A stretch of DNA of 64,000 bases from Paracoccus onchidii (GCF_028294535.1 NZ_JAQBIE010000004.1:168216-232215), one strand, 5' to 3'. Shown: positions 1 to 9,247, counted from the stretch's first letter. Made by a program: numbers and translations. Notes: generated by a model from the letters alone, not told the origin.

Positions 1-33
1 ATCACCTTCGAGGGCTATCAGGCCGCGATCTAG
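1..33 (+). CDS. 3' end of an unidentified gene (partial)
   Basis: The first 33 bases read as ten sense codons (ending GYQAAI) followed by TAG, in frame from base 1. This could be the tail of a gene entering from the left. Ten residues are too few to name a family, and an open frame this short can occur by chance. A hairpin about 15 bases further on fits the end of a transcript. Confidence 0.3.
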   Translation: MTFEGYQAAI

Positions 34-48
34 TCTTTGGCGCCGCGT

Positions 49-78
49 GTTCGGGCAGTGTCGGGGCGTTGCCCGAAC
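49..78 (+). terminator. Possible terminator hairpin
   Basis: Perfect 9-bp inverted repeat GTTCGGGCA / TGCCCGAAC with a 12-nt loop, just after the partial gene at the left edge. There is no T-run, so intrinsic termination is uncertain. Confidence 0.3.
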
Positions 79-160
79 AGATCGCGGATCTTCGTGAATT
101 CTTTGGGAATGTGATCCTGTTGATCTGGCAATTCATCGTTGCGCGACTAGTTTAGGGGCC

Positions 161-1297
161 ATGAGCACGCCGCTGACCCTGACCACCCATTCCTCCATCG
201 CCGATATTGCACCCGACATCTGGGACGGGCTGGGCGATGGCAATCCGTTTACCACGCACCGGTTCCTTCATGCGCTGGAGATGTCGGGCTCTGTCGGGGC
301 CGGCACCGGCTGGCAACCGCTGCACCTGACGATCGAACGCAACGGCCTGATCCTGGGGGCGGCGCCGCTCTATGCGAAATCGCATAGTCAGGGCGAATAT
401 ATCTTCGATCATGCATGGGCACAGGCCTATATGCGCGCCGGGGGCGATTACTATCCCAAGCTGCAATCCGCCGTTCCCTTTACCCCGGCGACAGGTGCGC
501 GGTTGCTGTCGCCGGACCCCGAAATCAGGCGCGCCTTGCTGACCGGCATGACGCAGCTTGCGCAGCGTGGGGGGGCATCTGGCGTGCATGTAACCTTTTG
601 CACCGAGGAAGAATCCGGGCTGGGCGAGGAGGTCGGGTTTCTGAGCCGCGTGACCCAGCAATTCCATTGGCTCAATCAGGGTTATGGCAGCTATGATGAT
701 TTCTTGACCGCGCTGTCATCGCGCAAGCGCAAGGCGCTTCGCAAGGAACGTCGGCGCGCGCAAGAATTCGGTGGCAGCATTCGCCGCTTGCAAGGGGATG
801 CGCTGCGACGCGAGCATTGGGATGCGTTCTGGGGTTTTTATCAGGACACCGGAAGCCGCAAATGGGGACAACCCTATCTGACGCGCGACTTCTTTGAACG
901 GGTGCACCAGACAATGCGCGATGATGTGCTGTTGGTTCTGGCGGAACGCGATGGCGTGCCGATTGCGGGTGCGCTGAACTTTGTCGGGGGTGGTGCAATC
1001 TATGGACGTTATTGGGGTTGCACCGAGGATCACGCCTTTCTGCATTTCGAGCTGTGCTATCATCAGGCCATCGATTACGCGATCGAATACGGGCTTGATC
1101 GCGTCGAGGCAGGGGCGCAAGGCGAACACAAACTGGCGCGGGGCTATCTGCCGGCACCTGTGCATTCGTTGCATTGGGTTGGCGATCCCGGATTTCTGCG
1201 CGCTTTGGCGCAGTATCTGCAGGAAGAACGTCACGCCATCGATGACGAGATCGAGGTTCTGACCGATTGGGGGCCGTTCCGCAAGAACAACGGCTGA
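161..1297 (+). CDS. FemAB-like/GNAT-fold protein of the DUF482 family
   Basis: 378 residues, the usual size of the alphaproteobacterial DUF482 (FemAB-like, peptidoglycan biosynthesis/recognition) family, which has an acyltransferase fold. Family hallmarks visible in the translation are the early HRFLHALE segment, the basic stretch SSRKRKALRKERRRA near the middle, DTGSRKWG, YLTRDFF, GGAIYGRYWG, and a C-terminal EAGAQGEHKLARGY. There is no signal peptide, so it is predicted cytoplasmic. The start ATG follows a TAGGGG stretch. The biochemical substrate of this family is not established; an aminoacyl or acyl transfer role is inferred from the fold only. It is followed by a strong terminator that overlaps its stop codon, so it probably ends a transcript. 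Confidence 0.8.
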   Translation: MSTPLTLTTHSSIADIAPDIWDGLGDGNPFTTHRFLHALEMSGSVGAGTGWQPLHLTIERNGLILGAAPLYAKSHSQGEYIFDHAWAQAYMRAGGDYYPKLQSAVPFTPATGARLLSPDPEIRRALLTGMTQLAQRGGASGVHVTFCTEEESGLGEEVGFLSRVTQQFHWLNQGYGSYDDFLTALSSRKRKALRKERRRAQEFGGSIRRLQGDALRREHWDAFWGFYQDTGSRKWGQPYLTRDFFERVHQTMRDDVLLVLAERDGVPIAGALNFVGGGAIYGRYWGCTEDHAFLHFELCYHQAIDYAIEYGLDRVEAGAQGEHKLARGYLPAPVHSLHWVGDPGFLRALAQYLQEERHAIDDEIEVLTDWGPFRKNNG

Positions 1298-1327
1298 TCC
1301 GGCACATCCCGTGTGCCGGATCGTTTT
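1296..1327 (+). terminator. Intrinsic terminator overlapping the stop of the FemAB-like gene
   Basis: Perfect 11-bp stem GATCCGGCACA / TGTGCCGGATC with a 5-nt loop, followed by GTTTT. The stem begins inside the TGA stop codon. The convergent peroxiredoxin gene ends 15 bp further on, so the hairpin may act in both directions. Confidence 0.75.
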
Positions 1328-1341
1328 CATTTATGGGCCGT

Positions 1342-1827
1342 TCAGACCTTTTCCAGCAGGGCTTCACCGGCGCTGACGCTGCAGGTGCCGGGTGAATCCT
1401 CGACATCGATGACTTCGACCTTGCCGTCATTCAGCAGTGCGGCGAACCGTTGGCAGCGATTGAAGAGGCCTGCGGGCGGGGCATCGAAATTCAACCCCAG
1501 CGCCTTGGTGACGCTACCATCCGCATCGGCCAGCACCTCGATCCCTGCATCGGGGGCACCGGTGGCCTTGGCCCAGGCGTCGCAGACGAATGGGTCGTTG
1601 ACGGTCAGACAGACAATCCGGCCTACGCCCTTGTCGCGGAATTGCTGCGCTGTGCGGATGAAGCTGGGCATATGCGCATTGGTGCAGGTGCCTGTATAGG
1701 CGCCGGGCAGACCGAAAACGACCGTGCGGCCCTTGGCCAGCTCTGCCGTATCAACGGTTTCGGGGCCGTTCTCGCCGACGCGCAGCAAGCTGCCGGTGGG
1801 AAATGTTTCGCCAACCTGAATGGTCAT
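1342..1827 (-). CDS. Peroxiredoxin (Prx5/AhpE-like, redoxin family)
   Basis: 161 residues, the normal length for bacterial Prx5-type thiol peroxidases, which reduce H2O2 and organic hydroperoxides in the cytoplasm using a glutaredoxin or thioredoxin partner. The active-site segment PGAYTGTCT contains the peroxidatic cysteine at residue 48. Two further cysteines lie in the RIVCLTVNDPFVCDAW segment. The open frame extends 34 codons upstream, but the ATG at 1827 has a GGAG eight bases in front of it and gives the family N-terminus MTIQVGE, so I chose that start. It is divergent from the FAD reductase gene at 1913. Confidence 0.9.
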   Translation of the reverse strand: MTIQVGETFPTGSLLRVGENGPETVDTAELAKGRTVVFGLPGAYTGTCTNAHMPSFIRTAQQFRDKGVGRIVCLTVNDPFVCDAWAKATGAPDAGIEVLADADGSVTKALGLNFDAPPAGLFNRCQRFAALLNDGKVEVIDVEDSPGTCSVSAGEALLEKV

Positions 1828-1912
1828 CCTGATCTCCATGAATTGCAACGGATTCGCGCCGACTATAGGGTGCGGTTGGTAAACTGGCCAGAACACAGGC
1901 GGGCAAGAATCG

Positions 1913-3112
1913 ATGCGTATCGTGATCATTGGTGCGGGGCAGGCGGCAGCTTCGATGGCGGCGCGTTTGCGCGTGCGCGGACATGACGGGCCGCTGACGG
2001 TGATCGGATCCGAACCTGTTGCGCCCTATCAGCGCCCTCCCTTGTCCAAGGCCTATCTGTTGGGGGATATGGGGTTGGACCGCCTGTTGCTGCGCAATGA
2101 GGAATGGTGGGCAGAACAGGAAATCGAACTGCGTCTGAACGAAAGCGTCAACGCCATCGACAAGGCGGCGAAACTGGTGACCACCGATCATGGCAGCCTG
2201 CCCTATGATGCCTTGGCGCTGACGACCGGGGCCAGCCCAAAGCGCCTGCCTGACGCGATGGGCGGGGCCTTGTCGGGTGTTCATGTGATCCGCAGCCTGT
2301 CCGATGTCGATGCATTGGCGCCACAGATGCAGGCCGGGCGGCGCATGGTGGTGATCGGGGGCGGTTATATCGGGCTAGAGGCCGCCGCCGTGGGCCGCAA
2401 GCTGGGTCTGCATGTCACCGTGGTCGAGGCCGCGCCGCGCATTCTGGGCAGGGTCGCGGCCCCCCAGACCGCGGACATGATGCGCGAGTTGCATGCAAGC
2501 CACGGGGTGCAGATTCTGGAAGCCTCGGGGATTGAACGGATCGTGGGCCCGGATCGCGTCGAGGCGGTTGCGCTGCAGGGCGGACGCAATCTGCCGGCCG
2601 ATCTTGTCATTACGGGAATCGGCGTGCTTCCCAATGTCTCTTTGGCGAAAGAGGCCGGGCTGCACATCGACAACGGCATTGCCACCGATGATCAGGGGCG
2701 CAGTTCGGACGCGGCGATATGGGCTGCCGGGGATTGCGCAAGCTTTCCGTGGCAGGGCGAACGTATCCGGCTGGAAAGCGTGGGCGGGGCCATCGATATG
2801 GGCGAGCTGGTGGCCGACAACATGCTGGGGGCCGGGCGCATCTACGAGCCGAAGCCCTGGTTCTGGTCGGATCAGTTCGATGCCAAGTTACAAATCGCCG
2901 GGTTGGGAACGGGATATGACCATATCGTCAGCCGCAAGGGCGATGGAACGCATGGCGGCTCGGTCTGGTATTTCCGCATGGGCCGGTTGATCGCGGTAGA
3001 TGCGCTGAACGATGCACGCGCCTATATGATCGGCAAACGTCTGATCGAGGCTGGAAAATCGCCCCAGCCAGATGAAATCGCCAACGCCGCGAATCTGAAG
3101 GTTCTGCTATGA
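1913..3112 (+). CDS. NAD(P)/FAD-dependent oxidoreductase, ferredoxin/rubredoxin reductase type
   Basis: 399 residues, matching putidaredoxin/rhodocoxin reductase-like flavoproteins, which pass electrons from NAD(P)H through FAD to a small iron-sulfur protein. The N-terminal FAD-binding GAGQAAASMAARLR, the central NAD-binding GGGYIGLEAAAVGRKLG, and the second FAD contact AAGDCASF are all present. The C-terminal domain carries YFRMGRLIAVDALND. No ferredoxin partner is encoded in the window, so the acceptor is unknown. The stop overlaps the ATG of a 12-codon ORF that leads into rsmD. Confidence 0.85.
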   Translation: MRIVIIGAGQAAASMAARLRVRGHDGPLTVIGSEPVAPYQRPPLSKAYLLGDMGLDRLLLRNEEWWAEQEIELRLNESVNAIDKAAKLVTTDHGSLPYDALALTTGASPKRLPDAMGGALSGVHVIRSLSDVDALAPQMQAGRRMVVIGGGYIGLEAAAVGRKLGLHVTVVEAAPRILGRVAAPQTADMMRELHASHGVQILEASGIERIVGPDRVEAVALQGGRNLPADLVITGIGVLPNVSLAKEAGLHIDNGIATDDQGRSSDAAIWAAGDCASFPWQGERIRLESVGGAIDMGELVADNMLGAGRIYEPKPWFWSDQFDAKLQIAGLGTGYDHIVSRKGDGTHGGSVWYFRMGRLIAVDALNDARAYMIGKRLIEAGKSPQPDEIANAANLKVLL

Positions 3113-3147
3113 CCGATATTCAGTCCGGGCGGGTGGCGACCAGATGA
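3109..3147 (+). CDS. 12-codon ORF coupling the reductase gene to rsmD
   Basis: ATG at 3109 overlaps the TGA of the upstream reductase gene (ATGA). The ORF reads MTDIQSGRVATR and ends in a TGA that overlaps the ATG of rsmD (again ATGA). It spans exactly the gap between the two genes. A ribosome could reinitiate at each junction, making this a translational-coupling relay. rsmD has no convincing Shine-Dalgarno of its own, which fits that role. It may also be chance; nothing suggests that the peptide itself has a function. Confidence 0.35.
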   Translation: MTDIQSGRVATR

Positions 3148-3716
3148 GGATCGTTGGCGGAAATCTTCGTGGCCTGAAGCTGGCCGAACTGGGGGACGGC
3201 GATGCGCGGGCCCATTTGCGACCGACCACCGACCGGGTCCGAGAAGCGATTTTCAACCTGCTGATCAATGGCAGTTTCGGCAATCCGCTGCCTGATGCGC
3301 GGGTGCTGGATCTGTTCGCCGGAACGGGGGCGCTGGGGCTAGAGGCGCTGTCGCGCGGTGCGGCCAGGGTCAGTTTTGTCGATGATGGTCCGGCGGCGCG
3401 ATCATTGATCCGCGCCAATGTCGAACGCGCCCGCGCGATGGGTGTAAGCGATATCTGGCGACGGGATGCCACACGTTTGGGGGATAATCGTGGCCCCGGC
3501 TATGATCTGGTGTTCCTGGACCCCCCCTATGGCAAAGGCCTGGGGGAACGTGCGATTGCATCTGCCATCGGCGGGGGGTGGCTTGCCCCCGATGCCGTCA
3601 TCGTCTGGGAAGAATCGCGCCCGCCGCAATTGCCTGCCGGGTTAAGCCAGCTGGACCAACGGCGCTATGGCGACAGCATTGTCACCATCGCCCGCATGTC
3701 GGTGCCCGCCGCCTGA
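3144..3716 (+). CDS. rsmD: 16S rRNA (guanine(966)-N2)-methyltransferase
   Basis: 190 residues, normal for RsmD, which transfers a methyl group from S-adenosylmethionine to N2 of G966 in the small-subunit rRNA. The sequence begins MRIVGGNLRGLKL as the family does. The SAM-binding loop DLFAGTGALGLEALSRGA is at about residues 56-73 and the catalytic DPPY tetrapeptide at residues 126-129. The start overlaps the stop of the preceding 12-codon ORF. The gene converges on the aminotransferase gene only 6 bp away; both end in GCC-TGA, giving a short symmetrical hairpin (3711-3728). Confidence 0.92.
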   Translation: MRIVGGNLRGLKLAELGDGDARAHLRPTTDRVREAIFNLLINGSFGNPLPDARVLDLFAGTGALGLEALSRGAARVSFVDDGPAARSLIRANVERARAMGVSDIWRRDATRLGDNRGPGYDLVFLDPPYGKGLGERAIASAIGGGWLAPDAVIVWEESRPPQLPAGLSQLDQRRYGDSIVTIARMSVPAA

Positions 3717-3722
3717 GGGCCA

Positions 3723-4901
3723 TCAGGCTGGTTCGGCGATCACCGAGGCGGCCGCATGCAGCGCCCCCGAGCCGTGGGGAATTTCCAGCGCGATCAGGCC
3801 CGCCTGCATGGATGCCAGCGCCCCAAGGATCATGCCGGCATTGGTGTGCCCCATATGCGCGATACGCAAGGCATTGGCCGGGTCCTGTGCCCCCAGCCCA
3901 ATCCCCAATGTGACCCCGCATTGTTCGGTGACCCAGCTGCGCAGCGCATCGGCATGGGGCATGCGAACCGCAGTGACCGACGCCGCGCGCGACGCCGGAT
4001 CATCGATGGTCAGGCGGATGTCGGGATTGCCCGCGCCCCATGCCTCGACAGCGGCCCAGACGGCACGCGCCAGGGCGGCATGACGTGCCCAGACCGCGGG
4101 CAGACCTTCTTCGTCCAGCAGCATTGTCAACGCTTCGTTCAGGGCAAACAGATGCTGCACGGGCGCGGTGCCACCCCAGAACTGCCACAGGCTCTCGCGC
4201 CCGGCACTGGCCCGGATATGCCAATCCCAGAATGGCGATTTCCGCAGGCCGGACGGGTGGGTCGCGGCACGGTCGGAAAACCAGACGAAACTTGTGCCCG
4301 GTGGACACATCAGACCTTTCTGGCTGGCCGAGATCAAAACATCGACGCCCCAGTCATCCATCATCATCGGCGCACAGCCCAACGAGGCGATGGCATCCAC
4401 GACAAGCAACGCCGGATGGTCGCCCATTGCCTGACGTATGGCATAGATATCCGCCATACTTCCTGTTGCTGTATCGGTGTGGCACAACAAGACCGCACGG
4501 ATCTGTTGTTCGTTGTCATCGGCCAGCCTGCGGGTCAGCCGGTCGGGATCGACAGGATCATTGCCGAAATCCAGCTTTTCAACATAGGCGCCATGGCTTG
4601 CCACCTGTTCGGCCCATGCGCGGCCAAAAAAACCGCTGGTCAGCACGAGGATCTGATCACCCGGAGACACCAGATTGGCTGCCACGGCTTCCCATGCGGT
4701 ATGGCCATTGCCGATATAGGGTGCCAGATGGGCCGTCGTGCCCGCCAGTCGCTTCAACTGGTCCATGACCCGCATGTTTAGATCGGCAAGTTCTTCGCCA
4801 TAGATGTCAGGTGCCGCCCGATGGGCCGCGCGCAGCACGCGGTCGGGCACGGGTGACGGGCCGGGAATGGCGATAAGGGCGTGTCCGGCAGCAAGGCTCA
4901 T
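3723..4901 (-). CDS. Class V aminotransferase, serine/alanine-glyoxylate aminotransferase type
   Basis: 392 residues, PLP-dependent fold type I, aminotransferase class V. The PLP-binding aspartate is in VVDAIASLG (D169) and the Schiff-base lysine in SASQKGLM (K195), as in serine-glyoxylate and alanine-glyoxylate transaminases. Other family features are IPGPSPVP at the N-terminus and GNGHTAWEAVAANL. The predicted reaction is amino transfer to glyoxylate from an amino-acid donor; the donor cannot be fixed from sequence. It is a stand-alone gene with no serine-cycle or beta-hydroxyaspartate-pathway genes around it. Confidence 0.85.
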   Translation of the reverse strand: MSLAAGHALIAIPGPSPVPDRVLRAAHRAAPDIYGEELADLNMRVMDQLKRLAGTTAHLAPYIGNGHTAWEAVAANLVSPGDQILVLTSGFFGRAWAEQVASHGAYVEKLDFGNDPVDPDRLTRRLADDNEQQIRAVLLCHTDTATGSMADIYAIRQAMGDHPALLVVDAIASLGCAPMMMDDWGVDVLISASQKGLMCPPGTSFVWFSDRAATHPSGLRKSPFWDWHIRASAGRESLWQFWGGTAPVQHLFALNEALTMLLDEEGLPAVWARHAALARAVWAAVEAWGAGNPDIRLTIDDPASRAASVTAVRMPHADALRSWVTEQCGVTLGIGLGAQDPANALRIAHMGHTNAGMILGALASMQAGLIALEIPHGSGALHAAASVIAEPA

Positions 4902-5055
4902 GCGGTCAATCCTTCAGAATCCAGTCTAGCGGTATGCCCGCCAGCGCATGGCGTCAACGGTCCGGCGTGTCCGTGCCCGCCTTGCCCCCCCTTGCTTCGT
5001 CGCGCTATGGCTGGACCAAGCAAGATGTTGCCGCCCCAAGGAGCCCGGCCTGACC

Positions 5056-6798
5056 GTGACCAAATCCGTTCCCTCGACCTCGCTGTTTCGCAGGCTGTGG
5101 TCCGATTATCTGTATCCCCATCGCGCCAAGATGTTGTTTGCCTTTGTGCTCATGACGCTTGAGGGATCGACGCTTGCGCTGATCTCGTGGATGCTGAAAC
5201 CCTTGTTTGACCTGGTGTTCGTGGGCAAGCAGGCCGGCGCGCTTTGGTGGGTTGGCGGGGCCATTTTCGGCATTTTCCTGTTGCGGGCGATAACGCTGGT
5301 GGCAAGCCGGGCATTGCTGACGCGCATATCGCTGACCATCTCGACGCGTATGCAGACGGATCTGTTGTCCCATATCATGACGCTCGATGGCCGGTTCTTC
5401 CGGGATAACCCGCCCGGCGCATTGATCGAACGTGTTCAGGGCGACACGATGGCGGTTCAGGGGGTCTGGGCGACATTGCTGACCAGCGCGACGCGCGATG
5501 TGATCGCGCTGATCATGCTGTTCGCGGTGACCCTGACGGTTGATCCGCTATGGACGGTGGCGGCGGTGATCGGTGCGCCGTTGCTGATCGCGCCTGCTGC
5601 CTTGGTGCAGCGGTATGTGCGCCGCAAGATGCGGCAGAATCGCGTGAATGCCAGCGAACGCGCAACGCGGCTGGACGAGGTGCTGCATGGTATCGCCTCG
5701 ATTCGCCTGAACCGGGCGGAAGACAGCCAGACCGAACGCTTTTCCAGAATCGTGACGCGTATTCGCGATGCGCAGGTCAAGGTGGCGGCGATCAGTTCCC
5801 TTGTGCCGGCGCTGACGGATGTGGTCACGGGGATCGGTTTTGTCGCCGTGCTTGCCCTTGGTGGAAACGAGGTGATGCAGGGGGAACGCAGCGTCGGCGA
5901 TTTCATGTCGTTCTTTACCGCGCTTGCCCTGGCGTTTCAGCCGCTGCGCCGCCTGGGCGGGCTGGCCGGGACATGGCAAACCGCCGCCGCCAGCCTTGAA
6001 CGGATCTATGACGTGTTCGATACCAGCTCGACCATTCGATCGGGTGCGCGACGCCAGCCGCCCGAAACGATGTCGCTGGAACTGCGCGATGTCCATCTGT
6101 CATATGAAGGCCAGCCGGTTCTGAACGGTCTTGAATTTACCGTTGAGGCAGGACGGACCACGGCATTGGTCGGGCCGTCAGGCGCGGGGAAATCGACGGT
6201 GTTCAATCTGCTGACGCGGATGGTCGATCCCGATAGCGGTCAGGTCTTGCTGGGGGGTGTTCCGGTGGCGGATTATGACCTGGCCGTGCTGCGCGACCAG
6301 TTTTCGACTGTTGCGCAGGAATCGGCATTGTTTGACGAGACACTGCGCGACAACATCCTGATGGGGCGCCCCGATGCGGATGACCCGGCGTTGGAGCGGG
6401 CCTTGCAGACGGCTCATGTCAGCGATTTTGTCGAGGCAATGGCACAAGGGCTGGACAGCCGCGCGGGCCCGCGTGGTTCGTCGTTGTCTGGTGGGCAGCG
6501 CCAGCGTGTTGCCATCGCGCGTGCCGTGCTGCGCGATGCGCCGATCCTGCTTTTGGACGAAGCCACCAGCGCGCTGGACACTGCCAGCGAACGCCTGGTC
6601 CAGCAGGCGCTGGACGAACTGGCCCGCGACCGCACGACCTTGGTCATTGCACATCGCCTGTCCACCATTCGCAATGCCGACAAGATCGTGGTGATTCAGT
6701 CGGGGAGGGTTGTCGAACAGGGCGACCATGATCAACTGATGGAAAAAGGCGGTGCCTATGCGCGCCTGGTCGCTTTGCAATTCGGAGAAACTCCATGA
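5056..6798 (+). CDS. MsbA-like ABC transporter, fused permease and ATPase
   Basis: An N-terminal six-helix exporter domain is fused to one ATPase domain. Walker A GPSGAGKST is near residue 375, the LSGGQRQRVAIARA signature near 477, and Walker B ILLLDEATSALD follows. It is a half-transporter of the MsbA/ABCB family that works as a homodimer in the inner membrane. A lipid or lipid-A substrate is the usual guess but cannot be shown here. The frame stays open to 4948, but the GTG at 5056, 12 bases after AAGGAG, gives a 580-residue protein of normal length, so I prefer it. ATGA overlap with ygfZ. Confidence 0.85.
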   Translation: MTKSVPSTSLFRRLWSDYLYPHRAKMLFAFVLMTLEGSTLALISWMLKPLFDLVFVGKQAGALWWVGGAIFGIFLLRAITLVASRALLTRISLTISTRMQTDLLSHIMTLDGRFFRDNPPGALIERVQGDTMAVQGVWATLLTSATRDVIALIMLFAVTLTVDPLWTVAAVIGAPLLIAPAALVQRYVRRKMRQNRVNASERATRLDEVLHGIASIRLNRAEDSQTERFSRIVTRIRDAQVKVAAISSLVPALTDVVTGIGFVAVLALGGNEVMQGERSVGDFMSFFTALALAFQPLRRLGGLAGTWQTAAASLERIYDVFDTSSTIRSGARRQPPETMSLELRDVHLSYEGQPVLNGLEFTVEAGRTTALVGPSGAGKSTVFNLLTRMVDPDSGQVLLGGVPVADYDLAVLRDQFSTVAQESALFDETLRDNILMGRPDADDPALERALQTAHVSDFVEAMAQGLDSRAGPRGSSLSGGQRQRVAIARAVLRDAPILLLDEATSALDTASERLVQQALDELARDRTTLVIAHRLSTIRNADKIVVIQSGRVVEQGDHDQLMEKGGAYARLVALQFGETP

Positions 6799-7514
6799 GC
6801 CGCAAGATCATTCGCCTGTCGGGCGACGATCATATTTCCTTTCTGCAAGGGCTGGTCACGAATGATGTCAGCCGAACACCATGCTGGACCGCGCTGCTGA
6901 CACCCCAGGGCAAGTATCTGGCCGATTTCCTGGTTGTCGCACAGGATCAGGCATTGTTACTGGATGTTCATGCCGATCTGGCCGATGATCTGATGCGGCG
7001 TTTGTCGATGTACAAGCTGCGATCCGCGGTTCAGCTGGAAATGACAGATATGACGGTGGCGCGCGGCACCGGCCCGGCACCGGAAGGCGCTGTTACCGAT
7101 CCGCGCCATGATGCGCTAGGGTGGCGCCTTTATGGCGGGCAGGGGGATGATGGCAGCGATTGGGATGCGATCCGGGTGGCGCATTGCATCCCGGAATCCC
7201 TGATCGAGCTGATTCCGAATGAAACCTTCATTCTGGAAGCGGGGTTCGAACGCCTGCATGGCGTCGATTTCCGCAAGGGATGTTTCGTGGGCCAAGAGGT
7301 GACCGCGCGCATGAAACACAAGACCGAGCTGCGCAAGGGGCTCAGGACGTTGACGGTAGAGGGCAGCGCCGAGATCGGCACCCCGATCACCTTGAATGAT
7401 CGCACGGTCGGTACGCTGTTTACGCAGGCTGGTGGGCAGGGGATCGCCCATCTGCGGTTTGACCGCATGGGTGATGGAATGATGGCCGAGAACGCCAGGT
7501 TGCGGCAGGAATGA
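6795..7514 (+). CDS. ygfZ: YgfZ/CAF17-like folate-binding iron-sulfur maturation factor
   Basis: 239 residues. The family signature K-G-C-F-V-G-Q-E is present as KGCFVGQEVTARMKHK near residue 161; its cysteine is the conserved one. YgfZ-type proteins are GcvT-fold, bind tetrahydrofolate and help assemble or repair certain Fe-S enzymes in the cytoplasm. The start codon overlaps the exporter stop and the stop overlaps the dinB start (ATGA at both junctions), so all three genes are probably co-translated. Confidence 0.88.
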   Translation: MSRKIIRLSGDDHISFLQGLVTNDVSRTPCWTALLTPQGKYLADFLVVAQDQALLLDVHADLADDLMRRLSMYKLRSAVQLEMTDMTVARGTGPAPEGAVTDPRHDALGWRLYGGQGDDGSDWDAIRVAHCIPESLIELIPNETFILEAGFERLHGVDFRKGCFVGQEVTARMKHKTELRKGLRTLTVEGSAEIGTPITLNDRTVGTLFTQAGGQGIAHLRFDRMGDGMMAENARLRQE

Positions 7515-8620
7515 GTGACGGGGCCGATATGGCCCCGGATGCGCCGCCGTTGCGCAAGATCATCCATATCGACATGGATGCGTTCTTTGCGTCGGTCGAA
7601 CAGCGCGACAATCCAGAGCTGCGGGGTAAACCCGTGGCTGTCGGCGGATCGTCCCTGCGCGGGGTTGTTGCGGCCGCCAGCTATGAGGCGCGGCGATACG
7701 GCGTCCGTTCCGCCATGCCGTCGGTGCGGGCGGCGCGGCTGTGCCCGGACCTGTTCTTTGTCCGGCACCGGTTTGATGTCTATCGCGCGGTCAGTGCCCA
7801 GATCCGGGATATCTTTGCCGAATACACTCCGCTGATCGAACCGCTGTCGCTGGACGAAGCCTATCTGGATGTGACTGACCACCTGTGGGACGGGCAGACC
7901 GCAACCGGTGTCGCCCGCGAAATCCGTCAGCGCATTCGTGACATGACGCAGCTGACTGCCAGCGCGGGGGTCAGCTATAACAAGTTTCTGGCCAAGCTGG
8001 CCTCCGATCAGAACAAGCCTGACGGGTTGTGCGTCATACCACCAGATCGAGGCCCTGATTTCGTGTTGTCCCTGCCGGTCGGCAAGTTTCACGGCATCGG
8101 GCCACAGACCGCGCGCAAGATGAACGGTATGGGCATTCGCAACGGTGCCGATCTGCGCGCCCAGGGGCTGGAATTCCTGACCCGCCGCTTTGGCAAGGCA
8201 GGACGCTATTACTGGAATATCTCGCGCGGGATCGACCACCGGGCGGTCAAACCCGATCGCATCCGAAAATCGGTTGGTGCCGAGAATACATACCCCACCG
8301 ATCTGACAAGGATCGAACAGGTCGACGAGGCGCTGTTGCTCTTGGCCGATAAGGTCTGGGACCATGTCGCGAAAAACGAACTGCTTGGGCGCACGGTCAC
8401 GGTCAAAGTCAAATTTGCCGATTTTCAGCAGGTCACACGTGCGCGAACCCTGTCACGGCCTGTCGGTTCCATGGACGAAATGTTGACGCTGGCGCGCGAT
8501 TTGGCGCGGCTGGTGTTGCCCGACCCGCGCGGTGCCCGCCTTCTGGGGATCACATTGTCGGGATTTGATCACGATGATGATGGCGGTGCCGAACAGTTGG
8601 ATTTGTTCGATGGCATTTGA
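7511..8620 (+). CDS. dinB: DNA polymerase IV (Y-family translesion polymerase)
   Basis: 369 residues. The metal-binding aspartates of the Y-family palm are in HIDMDAFFASVE (D21, D23) and in SLDEAYLDVT. SYNKFLAKLASDQNKPDG and the helix-hairpin-helix segment KFHGIGPQTARKMNGMGI are typical of Pol IV. The C-terminus carries QLDLF (residues 363-367), a canonical sliding-clamp-binding motif, so beta-clamp recruitment is expected. It is the last gene of the exporter-ygfZ-dinB unit and is followed directly by an intrinsic terminator. No LexA-type site was recognised in the operon. Confidence 0.95.
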   Translation: MSDGADMAPDAPPLRKIIHIDMDAFFASVEQRDNPELRGKPVAVGGSSLRGVVAAASYEARRYGVRSAMPSVRAARLCPDLFFVRHRFDVYRAVSAQIRDIFAEYTPLIEPLSLDEAYLDVTDHLWDGQTATGVAREIRQRIRDMTQLTASAGVSYNKFLAKLASDQNKPDGLCVIPPDRGPDFVLSLPVGKFHGIGPQTARKMNGMGIRNGADLRAQGLEFLTRRFGKAGRYYWNISRGIDHRAVKPDRIRKSVGAENTYPTDLTRIEQVDEALLLLADKVWDHVAKNELLGRTVTVKVKFADFQQVTRARTLSRPVGSMDEMLTLARDLARLVLPDPRGARLLGITLSGFDHDDDGGAEQLDLFDGI

Positions 8621-8627
8621 ACGAAGA

Positions 8628-8660
8628 AGCGCCCCACGGCCGGGCCAGGGGCGCTTTTTT
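8628..8660 (+). terminator. Intrinsic terminator after dinB
   Basis: 8-bp stem AGCGCCCC / GGGGCGCT around a GC-rich loop, followed by six T. On the minus strand the stem is followed by TTCTTC, so it may also serve the convergent efp gene. Confidence 0.8.
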
Positions 8661-8683
8661 GTCGAGGCAATGACGCCCTGTGA

Positions 8684-9247
8684 TCAGGCGCGTTCGCTGT
8701 ATTCGAACAATTCGGTGTTCACGACGATATCTTCGCCCTCGCCGACGAACGGCGGGATCATGATGCGCACGCCATTGTCCAGGATGCCGGGCTTGTAGCT
8801 GTTTGCTGCTGTTTGCCCTTTGACGACCGGCTCGGTTTCGACGACTTTGCAGGTCACTTTCTGGGGCAGTGACACGGACAGGGCCTCATCGCCGTAATAT
8901 TCCACGGTCGCCGTCATGCCATCCTGCAGGAAGGGGCGGCGTTCGCCCAGCAATTCGGCGTCCAGTTCGGTCTGCTCGAATGTTTCGCTGTCCATGAAGA
9001 CCAGCCGGCCGTCGGTTTCATACAGGAATTGCTGGTCCTTCTGGTCAAGGCGCACGCGCTCGACCTTGTCTTCGCTGCGAAAGCGTTCATTCAGCTTGCG
9101 CCCGTCGCGCAGGTTCTTCAGCTCGACCTGTGCGAAGGCGCCGCCCTTGCCGGGCTTGACGTGATTGACCTTTACGGCGGCCCACAGGCCTCCGTCATGC
9201 TCCAGCACGTTGCCGGGGCGAATTTCATTGCCATTGATCTTGGGCAT
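8684..9247 (-). CDS. efp: Translation elongation factor P
   Basis: 187 residues, the standard length. EF-P binds the ribosome between the P and E sites and relieves stalling at polyproline stretches. The loop that reaches the peptidyl-transfer centre is [10 protein letters not shown], with an unmodified-type lysine at residue 34. All three beta-barrel domains are present, ending in the usual [12 protein letters not shown]. No modification enzyme (EpmA/EpmB) is encoded nearby. Confidence 0.96.
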   Translation of the reverse strand: MPKINGNEIRPGNVLEHDGGLWAAVKVNHVKPGKGGAFAQVELKNLRDGRKLNERFRSEDKVERVRLDQKDQQFLYETDGRLVFMDSETFEQTELDAELLGERRPFLQDGMTATVEYYGDEALSVSLPQKVTCKVVETEPVVKGQTAANSYKPGILDNGVRIMIPPFVGEGEDIVVNTELFEYSERA

